DNA of 44,962 nt, taken from Streptomyces ureilyticus. GTDB lineage: Bacteria > Actinomycetota > Actinomycetes > Streptomycetales > Streptomycetaceae. Positions 23,238 to 31,780 of the stretch are shown here, one piece after another. Every line of letters begins with the position of its first letter. Positions within the stretch are counted from its first letter, which is position 1. The position numbers and the translations under genes were made by a program. Under the pieces are notes generated by a model. It was not told the DNA's origin, made no database searches, and saw only the letters and a program-made list of their open reading frames with translations. Location: NCBI RefSeq assembly GCF_011045025.1, contig NZ_JAAKZX010000065.1:1-44962 (forward strand), in the 5' to 3' direction.

Positions 23238-26200
23238 ATGCCTGATCCCTTTGTCCATCTGCACAACCACACCGAGTACTCGATGCTGGACGGCGCGCAG
23301 AAGCTGCGGCCGATGTTCGCCGAGGTGGCCCGGCAGCGGATGCCCGCGATCGCCATGAGCGACCACGGGAACATGTTCGGCGCCTACGAGTTCGCACAGG
23401 TCGCGAAGGACTTCGAAGGCGTCAGGCCGATCATCGGCATCGAGGCGTACGTGGCGCCCTCCTCCCGGTTCTCCCGGAAGCGGGAGTTCTGGGGTCCGGG
23501 CGGGCGGCGCGCTGTGGGTGATGACGGCGAGGGCTCGAAGGACGTCTCCGGCGGCGGCCGTTTCACCCACATGACCATGTGGGCGTACAGCGCCCAGGGG
23601 CTGCGGAACCTGTTCTGGCTCAGTACACAGGCCAGCTACGAGGGCCAGTTCCCGGCCGGGAAGCCGCGCATGGACCGCGAGCTGATCGCGCGGCGGCCGG
23701 AGGGCGTCATCGCCACCACCGGCTGCCCCTCCGGAGAGATCCAGACCCGTCTGCGGCTCGGCCAGTACGCCGAGGCGAGGGCCGCCGCCGCGGCCTACCA
23801 GGACATCTTCGGCCGCGAGAACTACTTCCTGGAGCTGATGGACCACGGCCTGGCCATCGAGCGCGAGGTCCGCGACGGTCTGCTGCGCCTGGCCGGGGAG
23901 CTGGACATCCCGCTCCTGGCCACCAACGACGCGCACTACGTCACCGAGGACCAGGCCGACGCCCACGACAACCTGCTGTGCATCGGCGTCGCCAAGAACA
24001 AGGACGATCCGAACCGCTTCCGCTTCAACGGCTCCGGCTACTACCTGAAGACGGCCGCCGAGATGCGGGACCTCTTCGCGGAGCTTCCGCGGGCCTGCGA
24101 CAACACCCTGCTGATCACCGAGCGCGTCGAGTCCTACGACGAGGTCTTCGACCACGTCGACGAGATGCCGCGGTTTCCGGACGTGCCGGAGGGCGAAACC
24201 CAGGAGTCGTGGCTGCGCTCGGAGGTGCTGAAGGGCCTGGCGATGCGCTACGGCGATCCGGTCCCACGGCATGTCCTGGACCGGTTCGAGACCGAGATGT
24301 CGGTGATCGGCCCGATGGGCTTCAGCTCGTACTTCCTGGTCGTGGCGGACATCTGCCGCCACGCCCGCGCCAACGGGATCCCCCTGGGCCCGGGCCGTGG
24401 TTCGGCCACCGGATCGCTCGTCGCGTACGCCACCCGCATCACCGAGCTGTGTCCGCTGGAGCACGGCCTGCTCTTCGAGCGGTTCCTGAACCCCGAGCGC
24501 ATCAACCCGCCGGACGTCGACCTGGACTTCGACGACCGGCAGCGCGACCGCATGGTCCGCTACGTCATCGAGAAGTACGGCGAGGAGTTCACCGCCCTGG
24601 TGAACACGTTCGGCCGGATCAAGGCCAAGAACGCGATCAAGGACTCGTCACGCATCCTGGGCTACCCGTTCTCCCACGGCGAGCGGATCACCAAGGCGCT
24701 CCCGCCGGACCAGAACGGCAAGCCTGCACCGCTCGCCGCGCTGTTCGACCCCGGCCACCCGCGGTACGCCGAGACCGGTGAGGTCCGGCAGATGTACGAG
24801 AGCGAGCCGGACGTCCGGCGGGTGGTCGACACCGCCCGGGGAGTGGAGGGCCTGACCCGGGGCACCGGTGTGCACGCCGCCGCGGTGATCCTTTCCAAGA
24901 CGCGGCTCACGGACCGGATCCCTCTGCACCTGCGAGCCGCGGACGGCGCGCGGATCACCGGTTTCGACTACCCGTCGTGCGAGGCGATGGGCCTGGTCAA
25001 GATGGATTTCCTGGGGCTGCGGAACCTGGGGGTCATCGACCACGCCATCGAGAACGTCCGCGAGAACCGCGGCATCCGGCTGGCCACCGTGGACCCTCTG
25101 GACGGGGATCCCGGCACCGTCGTCATCCCGCTGGACGACGCGAAGACCTACCGGCTGCTGGCCGACGCCAACACCCTGGGCGTCTTCCAGCTCGACAGCG
25201 GCGGCATGCGCGCCCTGCTGAAGCTGATGGAACCGACCCGGTTCGAGGACATCGCGGCCGCCAACGCCCTCTATCGGCCCGGCCCCATGGCCGCCAACGC
25301 CCACACCAACTACGCGCTGCGCCAGAACGGCAAGCAGGCGCCCAACCCCATCCACCCGGAGCTGGAGGAAGCCCTCGACCCGATCCTGGGCACCACCCAC
25401 CACCTGCTGGTCTACCAGGAGCAGATCATGGCCATCGCCCGGCAGCTGGCCGGCTACACCCTGGGCGGAGCGGACATGTTGCGCCGTGCCATGGGCAAGA
25501 AGAAGCCGGAGGTCCTGGCCGCGGAGTGGGAGAAGTTCCACGGCGGCATGAAGGCGAACGGCTACTCGGACGAGGCGGTCAAGGCCATCTGGGACGTGAT
25601 GCTGCCGTTCTCCGGCTACGCCTTCAACAAGTCCCACACCGCGGGCTACGGCCTCGTCTCGTACTGGACCGCCTACCTCAAGGCGAACTACCCGGCCGAG
25701 TACATGGCCGCCCTGCTCACCTCGGTCGGCGACGACAAGGACAAGGCCGCCGTCTATCTCGCGGACGCCCGCGCCAACGGGGTGCGTGTCCTCCAGCCGG
25801 ACGTGAACGAGTCCGTCGCACGGTTCACCGCGATCGGCGACGACGTGCGGTTCGGACTGCGGTCCGTGCGCAATGTCGGCGACAGCGTCATCGAGGCGGT
25901 GATCGACGCCCGCCGCCGGAAGGGACGGTTCACCTCGTTCTCCGACTTCCTGGAGAAGGCCGACCTCTCCGCGCTGAACAAGAGGGCCGTGGAGTCGCTC
26001 ATCAAGGCGGGCGCCTTCGATTCACTCGGCCACTCCCGCAAGGGCCTCACCGCCGTCCACGAGCACGCCATCGACGCGATCACTCCGGTGAAGAAGGCCG
26101 CGAGCTTCGGCCAGGACGACCTCTTCGCCGGGCTCGGCGGCGAGGACGCCGAACCGGGCTTCGGCCTGGACTTCCCCGTCGACGACGCGGAGTGGCCCCG

Positions 26201-26831
26201 ACGGCAACTGCTGTCGCTGGAGCGCGAGATGCTGGGCCTCTATGTGTCCGCGCATCCGCTGGACGGTGCCGGACATATGCTCGCCGCCGCACGGGACTGC
26301 TCCATCGCCGAACTCCTCGCCTCCGGCCGCACCACGGGAGAGGTCAGGCTGTCGGGGCTGATCACCGGTGTCCAGCGGAAGGTGACCAAGCAGGGCAACG
26401 CGTGGGCGGTCGTGTACCTCGCGGACCGCGACGCCTCCGTCGAGGTCCTGTTCTTCCCCGCCACCTACCAACTGGTGCAGCACGCACTGGCCGAGGACCA
26501 CGTCGTCTCCGTACGGGGCAGGATCGAGGACCGCGACGCCACCCTGAACATCTTCGGCAGGGAACTGGAGGTGCTGGACGTCTCCTCGGCCGAGCACGGC
26601 GGCGGGCCATCGGTCCGGCTCGCGCTCCCCGCCCACCGGCTCACCGAGCAGCGGGTGTGCGAGCTGAAGAGAATCCTCGCCGACCATCCGGGCGACAGCC
26701 CGGTCCGCCTCAGCGTCCACGGCGTACGGAAGACCACCGTCTACGCCCTGCACGCCAAGGTGAACGCCGCCACCGTCGCCTCCGACGTGAAGGGGACCTT
26801 CGGCGCCGAAGCCTGGGGCGGCCTCGCATGA
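23238..26831 (+). CDS. dnaE: DNA polymerase III alpha subunit, accessory DnaE1-like paralogue
   Basis: A 1197-residue family C DNA polymerase. Domains in order: PHP (residues about 5-250) starting FVHLHNHTEYSMLDGA and keeping metal-site motifs such as SDHGNMFGAYEF and TNDAHYV; palm with PGRGSATGS, catalytic NPPDVDLDFDD (D426, D428) and MGLVKMDFLGLRNL (third Asp); fingers and thumb with LYRPGPMAANAHTNY and YAFNKSHTAGYG; HhH region around residues 900-950; OB fold (LSGLITGVQRKVTKQGNAW); C-terminal tail. The order and PHP-intact form follow the DnaE1 replicative type more than error-prone DnaE2. ATG 23238 has GGAGG upstream. Streptomyces normally carry dnaE1 elsewhere near housekeeping genes, so this copy in an accessory setting is probably a paralogue. 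Its 3' end overlaps a zinc-ribbon gene by 4 bases. Confidence 0.93.
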   Translation: MPDPFVHLHNHTEYSMLDGAQKLRPMFAEVARQRMPAIAMSDHGNMFGAYEFAQVAKDFEGVRPIIGIEAYVAPSSRFSRKREFWGPGGRRAVGDDGEGSKDVSGGGRFTHMTMWAYSAQGLRNLFWLSTQASYEGQFPAGKPRMDRELIARRPEGVIATTGCPSGEIQTRLRLGQYAEARAAAAAYQDIFGRENYFLELMDHGLAIEREVRDGLLRLAGELDIPLLATNDAHYVTEDQADAHDNLLCIGVAKNKDDPNRFRFNGSGYYLKTAAEMRDLFAELPRACDNTLLITERVESYDEVFDHVDEMPRFPDVPEGETQESWLRSEVLKGLAMRYGDPVPRHVLDRFETEMSVIGPMGFSSYFLVVADICRHARANGIPLGPGRGSATGSLVAYATRITELCPLEHGLLFERFLNPERINPPDVDLDFDDRQRDRMVRYVIEKYGEEFTALVNTFGRIKAKNAIKDSSRILGYPFSHGERITKALPPDQNGKPAPLAALFDPGHPRYAETGEVRQMYESEPDVRRVVDTARGVEGLTRGTGVHAAAVILSKTRLTDRIPLHLRAADGARITGFDYPSCEAMGLVKMDFLGLRNLGVIDHAIENVRENRGIRLATVDPLDGDPGTVVIPLDDAKTYRLLADANTLGVFQLDSGGMRALLKLMEPTRFEDIAAANALYRPGPMAANAHTNYALRQNGKQAPNPIHPELEEALDPILGTTHHLLVYQEQIMAIARQLAGYTLGGADMLRRAMGKKKPEVLAAEWEKFHGGMKANGYSDEAVKAIWDVMLPFSGYAFNKSHTAGYGLVSYWTAYLKANYPAEYMAALLTSVGDDKDKAAVYLADARANGVRVLQPDVNESVARFTAIGDDVRFGLRSVRNVGDSVIEAVIDARRRKGRFTSFSDFLEKADLSALNKRAVESLIKAGAFDSLGHSRKGLTAVHEHAIDAITPVKKAASFGQDDLFAGLGGEDAEPGFGLDFPVDDAEWPRRQLLSLEREMLGLYVSAHPLDGAGHMLAAARDCSIAELLASGRTTGEVRLSGLITGVQRKVTKQGNAWAVVYLADRDASVEVLFFPATYQLVQHALAEDHVVSVRGRIEDRDATLNIFGRELEVLDVSSAEHGGGPSVRLALPAHRLTEQRVCELKRILADHPGDSPVRLSVHGVRKTTVYALHAKVNAATVASDVKGTFGAEAWGGLA

Positions 26832-27193
26832 CACCCGCGCCGGACCGGCCGGAGACCATCGAGGTACGGATCTCCGAGACCTCCGTATGCCCGCGCTGCG
26901 CGATCCCGGTACTCCTGTCGGCGCGCTACCCGCACGCCTGGAGCAACCGTGCGGGAGAACGGGTCGACGGCCACAAGGAAACCGCGCTGTGCGGATCCTG
27001 CGACATGAGCGATCCCGCAGCGCGACCACTGCTGGCGGCGCTGCTCTGCGCGGACGGCCGCCCGGTCGCACCCCGCCTCGACGAGGCATTCGCCGGGCTC
27101 GTCCTGGACTGGCTCGCCATCGTGCGCGACCGCACGCCGAACCGTGCGGACCTCGATGCGGAAGAGGCCCGGTGGCGGGCGGGCGACCTGTAG
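26828..27193 (+). CDS. DUF6300-like zinc-ribbon protein coupled to dnaE
   Basis: A 121-residue small cytoplasmic protein with two CxxC pairs, ETSVCPRCAIPVLL and ALCGSCDMSDPAARPLL, expected to form a treble-clef or ribbon Zn site. A helical acidic C-terminus follows (ADLDAEEARWRAGDL). I believe it belongs to the Streptomyces DUF6300 family, whose function is unknown. ATG 26828 overlaps the polymerase stop in ATGA, so the two proteins are made together. A polymerase accessory role is possible but not demonstrated by sequence. Confidence 0.78.
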   Translation: MTPAPDRPETIEVRISETSVCPRCAIPVLLSARYPHAWSNRAGERVDGHKETALCGSCDMSDPAARPLLAALLCADGRPVAPRLDEAFAGLVLDWLAIVRDRTPNRADLDAEEARWRAGDL

Positions 27194-27221
27194 TGCGGAC
27201 ACCGCCGCCGGGCCTCCGGTC

Positions 27222-29534
27222 TCACCTGGTGAGGCGCAGTACGACGGGTACGGCGGTCAGCGCGGCCCGGGCGGACTCCGCGACGCGGATCTCGGCGGTG
27301 CCGGTGCCGGCGAGCTGGTCGGGGTCGAGGTGCAGGGTGACCGTACGGAGCTCACCCGCTGCGAGGGTGACGGCCTCGAACGCGCACAGTTCGAGGGTGC
27401 GGGGCCAGACGGAGGTGAGCAGCCGCCGGACGTACAACTGGACGACCGTACGCCCGTGCCGCTCCCCCGTGTTGGTGACATCGACCGCCACTGTGTGCCC
27501 CGACAGGCGGGGCGGACCGTACGCGAAGGTCGTGTACGACAGGCCGTGCCCGAAGGAGTACAGCGGCTCGGCGCTTTCGTCCACGTAGGCGCCGTATTCG
27601 GTGTCCTTGTGGTTGTAGTAGACGGGGAGTTGGGCCGCCGAGCGGGGGACGGAGACGGGAAGTCGGCCGCTCGGGTCCGCGTGGCCGAGCAGGATCTCGG
27701 CGATCGCGTCTCCTCCCCACGGGCCCGGATACCAGGCGGTGAGCAGCGCCGCCGACAGGTCCGCCGCCTCCGGGACGGCGTATGGGCGCCCTTGCACCAG
27801 GACGACCACGGCGGGGGTGCCGGTCGCCGAGACGGCGCGCAACAGCGCGTACTGCGCCTCGCCGAGCCGCAGCCCGGCGAGGTCGACGCCCTCGCCACAG
27901 GTCATCTGGGAACTGGCCTGTTGTGCGGCCCCGTTGGCCGCGAAGTCGGTCTCGGGGGTACGGGCGCTGCTGCCGCCGAGCGCCACCACGGCCAGGTCCG
28001 CGGCGCCGGCGAGGGCGACGGCTTCGGGTATGCCGGAGGTGTCGCCGCCGGTGAGGGCGCAGCCGCGGGCGTGCGTGATCTCCACCCCGGGCGCGGCGAA
28101 CCGCCGCAGCCCGGCGAGCACGCTCGTGCCGGTGCCGGGGCGTTGCGGGGCCGTGTAGTCGCCGAGTTGGTGCGCGGTGGTGGCGGCCTGCGGGCCCAGG
28201 ACGGCGATACGGGTGGCGGTCGAGGGGATCGGGAGGGCGCCGTTGTTGTGGAGGAGGGTGATTGCGGCCCGGGCGAGGGCGGTGCTCAGATCCCGGCCGG
28301 CGGTTGCGGGGGCCGCGGCGGCTGCGGGAGGGGTTCTCGAGGTTGCCAACTGGTCTGCCGCATAGGGGCGTTCGAAGAGGCCGAGGCGGAACTTCAGGTG
28401 GAGGACTCGGGTGACGGCCGCGTCCAGGGTTTCCTCGCGTACGAGGCCCCGCTCGACCGCCTCCCCCAGGTGCGTGAAGCCCTCGTCCCACAGGCTCAGG
28501 TCGACACCGGAGTTGAGGGCGAGCGCGCCGGCGGAGACCTTGTCGCCGGTGATGCGTGCCAGCCGGTCGACGGCCAGGCCGTCCGCCATGACCAGGCCCT
28601 CGAACTCCCAGCGCTCTCTGAGGAGTTCGGTGAGCAGGGCGGGGTTGCCGGCGCAGGGCATCCCGTCGACCTCGTTGTACGCGGCCATCACGGCGGCGGC
28701 TCCGGCCCGGACACCGGCGCGGGCGGCGGGGAGGTGGATCTCGTGGAGTTCGCGGGCGCCGAGTTCGGACTCGGCGGAATTGCGGCCGCCGATGGTGGCG
28801 CCCTGGCCGGCGAAGTGCTTCAGCACGACGGGGGCCTTGTCGGGGGCGAAGAGTTCGCCGGGGTTCCCCTGCATGCCGCGTACGAGAGCCTCGGTGAGAC
28901 GGGACGCGAGGTACGGGTCCTCCCCGAAGCACTCCTCAGTGCGGCCCCAGCGGGGGTCGCGAGCGATGTCCAGTGCGGAGACGAGCGCCAAGTGGGCACC
29001 GCGGGAACGGAGTTCGACCGCCGCGTGGGCCGCGGCCTGCTCGTACAGCTCGGGATCCCAGGTGGCGCCGACGGCCAGGTTCACCGGGAAGACGGTGCCG
29101 TCCAGGGCCATGTGGCCGTGGGGGACCTCCTCGACGAACAGGGCGGGTATGCCGAGCCTGCTTTCGCCCACGACGTGGCGCTGCACCAGGTCGGCGAGCG
29201 CCGCGCTGTCCGCGGCGCCGGCTCCGGTGGCGTGGTCCACGCCCGACCAGGCGTCGGCTCGGAGCAGTCCGTAAAGGGCACCGAGTCCGGCGAAGCGTTC
29301 GGTTTCGGCGTGGAGGGCTTCGGTGAGTTCGAAGCCGGACCGGGTGCGGCGGTAGGCATTCCAGCCGTACATGCGCTGGTTGAGCTGCCCGACTTTCTCA
29401 CGCAACGTCATTCGGCTGAGCAGGTCGCGGGTACGGGCTTGGATGGAGGCGGTGGGGTTGCGGTAGAGGGCAGTCTGGTTGGGGGTTTGAACTGCACTCG
29501 TTCCAGTGAAGAACGAGCGATCATGAGCATTCAT
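27222..29534 (-). CDS. GH3 family beta-glycosidase, cytoplasmic
   Basis: A 770-residue glycoside hydrolase family 3 enzyme. The N-terminal (beta/alpha)8 domain (about 25-360) contains LSRMTLREKVGQLNQRMYG, VLKHFAGQGATIGGRNSAES (substrate Lys-His) and FEGLVMADGLAVDRL, whose Asp is the expected nucleophile. The C-terminal alpha/beta sandwich carries VAVLGPQAATTAHQLGDY and the Gly-rich PSGRLPVSVPRS. A fibronectin III-like domain closes it (GHTVAVDVTNTGERHGRTVV). There is no signal peptide. The ATG at 29534 is the only plausible start, but it sits next to the IS607-type element, so the native 5' end may have been altered by the insertion. Substrate may be a beta-glucoside, beta-xyloside or similar unit of the imported glycan. 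Confidence 0.9.
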   Translation of the reverse strand: MNAHDRSFFTGTSAVQTPNQTALYRNPTASIQARTRDLLSRMTLREKVGQLNQRMYGWNAYRRTRSGFELTEALHAETERFAGLGALYGLLRADAWSGVDHATGAGAADSAALADLVQRHVVGESRLGIPALFVEEVPHGHMALDGTVFPVNLAVGATWDPELYEQAAAHAAVELRSRGAHLALVSALDIARDPRWGRTEECFGEDPYLASRLTEALVRGMQGNPGELFAPDKAPVVLKHFAGQGATIGGRNSAESELGARELHEIHLPAARAGVRAGAAAVMAAYNEVDGMPCAGNPALLTELLRERWEFEGLVMADGLAVDRLARITGDKVSAGALALNSGVDLSLWDEGFTHLGEAVERGLVREETLDAAVTRVLHLKFRLGLFERPYAADQLATSRTPPAAAAAPATAGRDLSTALARAAITLLHNNGALPIPSTATRIAVLGPQAATTAHQLGDYTAPQRPGTGTSVLAGLRRFAAPGVEITHARGCALTGGDTSGIPEAVALAGAADLAVVALGGSSARTPETDFAANGAAQQASSQMTCGEGVDLAGLRLGEAQYALLRAVSATGTPAVVVLVQGRPYAVPEAADLSAALLTAWYPGPWGGDAIAEILLGHADPSGRLPVSVPRSAAQLPVYYNHKDTEYGAYVDESAEPLYSFGHGLSYTTFAYGPPRLSGHTVAVDVTNTGERHGRTVVQLYVRRLLTSVWPRTLELCAFEAVTLAAGELRTVTLHLDPDQLAGTGTAEIRVAESARAALTAVPVVLRLTR
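29480..29494. promoter_or_regulatory. Weak TGGT-N7-ACCA-like motif at the GH3 5' end
   Basis: TGGGGGTTTGAACTG; on the gene strand CAGTTCAAACCCCCA, keeping the central GTTCAAA core of the shared motif but only part of the outer arms. It falls inside the annotated GH3 reading frame, about 40 bases after the ATG. Either the motif acts inside the gene or the true start is disturbed by the neighbouring insertion. The hairpin CTCGTTC-N7-GAACGAG (29497-29517) lies just upstream on the gene strand. Confidence 0.35.
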
Positions 29535-29561
29535 AGGTGAGTGCCTCGTACGGTCGGTTCT

Positions 29562-30140
29562 GTGAATCTGACCGAGTGGGCGAAGGCCCAGGGTGTCCAC
29601 CCGCAGACCGCGCGCCGCTGGTTCCGTGAGGGAACGCTGCCGGTGCCCGCGATGCGGGTGGGTCCGCGCACGATCCTGGTGAACATCGAGGCCCACCAGG
29701 GTGTCGATGTCACCGGTGGTGTGGGCCTGTACGCTCGGGTCTCCTCCCACGACCAGAAGGCCGACCTGGAGCGGCAGGCGGCGCGGCTGGTGGAGTGGGC
29801 GGCGAAGGCCGGGCACCGGGTCGTGCGTGTGGAGTCGGAGATCGCCTCCGGCATGACCGGAGCACGGGTGAAGGTCCGCCGTCTGCTGGCCGACCCGGCG
29901 GTGACGACCGTCGTCGTCGAACACAAGGACCGCCTGGGCCGGATGAACGTCGAGCTCGTCGAGGCCGCCCTGGCCGCGCAGGGCCGCCGCCTGGTCGTCC
30001 TGGACGAGGGCGAGGGCGAGGGCGAGGACGACCTGGTCCGCGACATGACCGAGGTGCTGACCTCGTTCTGCACCCGCCTGTACGGCCGCCGCTCGGCGAG
30101 GAACCGGGCGCAGAAAGCCCTTGAGGCGGCCGCGAAATGA
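29562..30140 (+). CDS. tnpA: IS607-family serine recombinase TnpA
   Basis: A 192-residue site-specific recombinase. A MerR-type HTH at the N-terminus (MNLTEWAKAQGVHPQTARRW FREG) precedes the small catalytic domain, where GLYARVSSHDQKADLERQ holds the nucleophilic Ser (residue 61 from this start). VVVEHKDRLGRMNVELVEA contains the conserved Arg/Leu helix. GTG 29562 gives the family's usual N-terminus; GTG 29541 would add seven residues. Its stop overlaps tnpB in ATGA. The enzyme cuts and rejoins DNA as a synaptic multimer, giving transposition with minimal target specificity. It appears intact. Confidence 0.9.
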   Translation: MNLTEWAKAQGVHPQTARRWFREGTLPVPAMRVGPRTILVNIEAHQGVDVTGGVGLYARVSSHDQKADLERQAARLVEWAAKAGHRVVRVESEIASGMTGARVKVRRLLADPAVTTVVVEHKDRLGRMNVELVEAALAAQGRRLVVLDEGEGEGEDDLVRDMTEVLTSFCTRLYGRRSARNRAQKALEAAAK

Positions 30141-31780
30141 ACGAGGCCAAGAAGCCGTTCCGTCCGCTCCGGGAGCCGTTCGTGGTCCAGGACGCGACGG
30201 GTGTCGCGATCCGTGACCGGCTCAAGGACCTCACGCCCCAGGACGAGAAGGTCCTGCGCCTGGTCGGCGCCCACCTCGGTTCTCTCGCAGCCGCTGACCT
30301 CGCCCTGTACTCGCGGGCCGGTTTCGAGCGCACCAACGACTCCTGGGCCGCCCGCAAGCAGGACCTGACCGCACGGTCGTCGTCGCGGTGGGCTGGTGCG
30401 ATCACCAAGGGCACACACGATCAGTACGCACTCGCCCGTCGCAGCCAGTTCACCCACCGCGACAACCTCGCCGACGGCATCCGCACGCTTCGGCACCGCC
30501 TGTCCCTCCCGATCGGCGAGAAGGGCACCAAGGGCAAGCCGGGCGGCTACCGGTCGCCGGCGGAGTGGTTTCACAAGTCGCGCCGTCTGCACATCCTTGA
30601 GGCCCGTCTCACGACCGTTCAGGAGGACATCGCGACCGGGCGGGTGCACGTCGTGCGCGGCGGGAAGAAGCTCGCCAGGAACCGGCACAACCTGACCGCC
30701 GCCGGGCTCACCGAGACGGTATGGCGGGAACGCTGGAATGCGGCGCGCTGGTCCTTGAGCGCGGACGGGGAGTCGGGCAAGCGGTTCGGGAACGAGACGA
30801 TCCGTGTCACACCAGACGGCGAGGCCTCGATCAAACTGCCCAAGCCGCTTCAGTACCTGGCCAACAGCCCGCGCGGCCGGTACGTCCTCTCGGCCCGCGT
30901 CGCGTTCCGGCACCGGGGCGCAGAGTGGGCCGACCGCATCGCCCACAACCGGGCGGTCGCCTACGAGATCCACTACGACGTGGCCCGGGGCCGCTGGTAC
31001 CTGACCGCGTCCTGGAAACGCCCCGCCGTGCAGGCCATCGGGTTGGAGGCGGCGCGGGCGGGCGGATTGATCGGCGTGGACACCAACGCCGACCACTTCG
31101 CCGCCTACCGCCTCGATGCGCACGGCAACCCGGTCGGCGATCCCCGCCGGTTCACCTACGACCTGACCGGCAGCGCGGACCACCGCGACGCGCAGCTGCG
31201 GCACGCGCTCAGCCGGCTGCTGCGCTGGGCCACCCGGATCGGCGTGAGCGCGATCGCCGTCGAGGACCTGGACTTCTCCGACGGGAAGACCCGCGAGAAG
31301 TTCGGCCGCAACAAGCGTTTCCGTCAGCTCATCCACGGCATCCCCACCGGCAAGGTCAAGGCCCGGCTGGTGAACATGGCCGCCGAGCACGGCCTGGCCC
31401 TGGTCGCCGTCGATGCGGCGTATACCTCCAAGTGGGGCGCCGAGCACTGGAAGACGCCCCTGACCAGCAACAAGCGTGCGATGACCCGCCATGACGCGGC
31501 GGGCATCGCGATCGGAAGGCGCGCCCTCGGGCATCCGATCCGGCGACGGACGAAACCGCCCCGCCATCACCAGAGCGATGGTGGCGGGCATCGGAACGTC
31601 CAGGCCGATCGCGGTACTCGGGGACGTGAGGGACTCCGCCGGACACGGAACGGAACCAGCCCCCCGAGGGCGGCGCCCGGCCGTGCGGTCACAGCGGGGA
31701 ACCAGCGTGTCCAACACCGTTCGGGACACGCGGCTGAGCATGAGGCCTGGCACCAGGACTCACTCCCGCTCAGTCTGTAG
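30137..31780 (+). CDS. tnpB: TnpB-family RuvC nuclease, cysteine-free form
   Basis: A 547-residue TnpB, longer than typical 400-residue members. All three RuvC acids are visible: D315 in LIGVDTNADHFAAY, E376 in AVEDLDFSDGK and D453 in TRHDAAGIAIGR. The CxxC zinc finger normally between the last two acids is missing; the protein contains no cysteine at all. About 95 residues after D453 are Arg/Gly/Pro-rich with no fold signature, and this DNA may double as the guide (omega) RNA region at the element's right end. In the family, TnpB is an RNA-guided DNA endonuclease that helps keep the element in place. Start ATG 30137 overlaps tnpA. The end overlaps the convergent kinase gene by 11 bases. Confidence 0.87.
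   Translation: MNEAKKPFRPLREPFVVQDATGVAIRDRLKDLTPQDEKVLRLVGAHLGSLAAADLALYSRAGFERTNDSWAARKQDLTARSSSRWAGAITKGTHDQYALARRSQFTHRDNLADGIRTLRHRLSLPIGEKGTKGKPGGYRSPAEWFHKSRRLHILEARLTTVQEDIATGRVHVVRGGKKLARNRHNLTAAGLTETVWRERWNAARWSLSADGESGKRFGNETIRVTPDGEASIKLPKPLQYLANSPRGRYVLSARVAFRHRGAEWADRIAHNRAVAYEIHYDVARGRWYLTASWKRPAVQAIGLEAARAGGLIGVDTNADHFAAYRLDAHGNPVGDPRRFTYDLTGSADHRDAQLRHALSRLLRWATRIGVSAIAVEDLDFSDGKTREKFGRNKRFRQLIHGIPTGKVKARLVNMAAEHGLALVAVDAAYTSKWGAEHWKTPLTSNKRAMTRHDAAGIAIGRRALGHPIRRRTKPPRHHQSDGGGHRNVQADRGTRGREGLRRTRNGTSPPRAAPGRAVTAGNQRVQHRSGHAAEHEAWHQDSLPLSL

Larger units (their letters stand above)
29541..31780 (+). mobile_element. IS607-type element (serine resolvase TnpA + TnpB)
   Basis: Two overlapping forward genes, a MerR-like HTH serine recombinase and a RuvC-fold TnpB, are the hallmark of IS607. 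Members have no terminal inverted repeats and make no target duplication, so the exact ends cannot be set from one copy. I give the coding extent. The left end lies between the GH3 start (29534) and about 29562. The right end lies near 31770-31790, where the kinase gene ends. It separates the leftward kinase and GH3 genes. Confidence 0.82.

Noticed and set aside
27144..29540. A 798-codon forward frame opposite the GH3 gene
   Set aside because: The product is Gly/Val/Arg-rich with no family motif, whereas the reverse frame encodes an intact GH3 enzyme.
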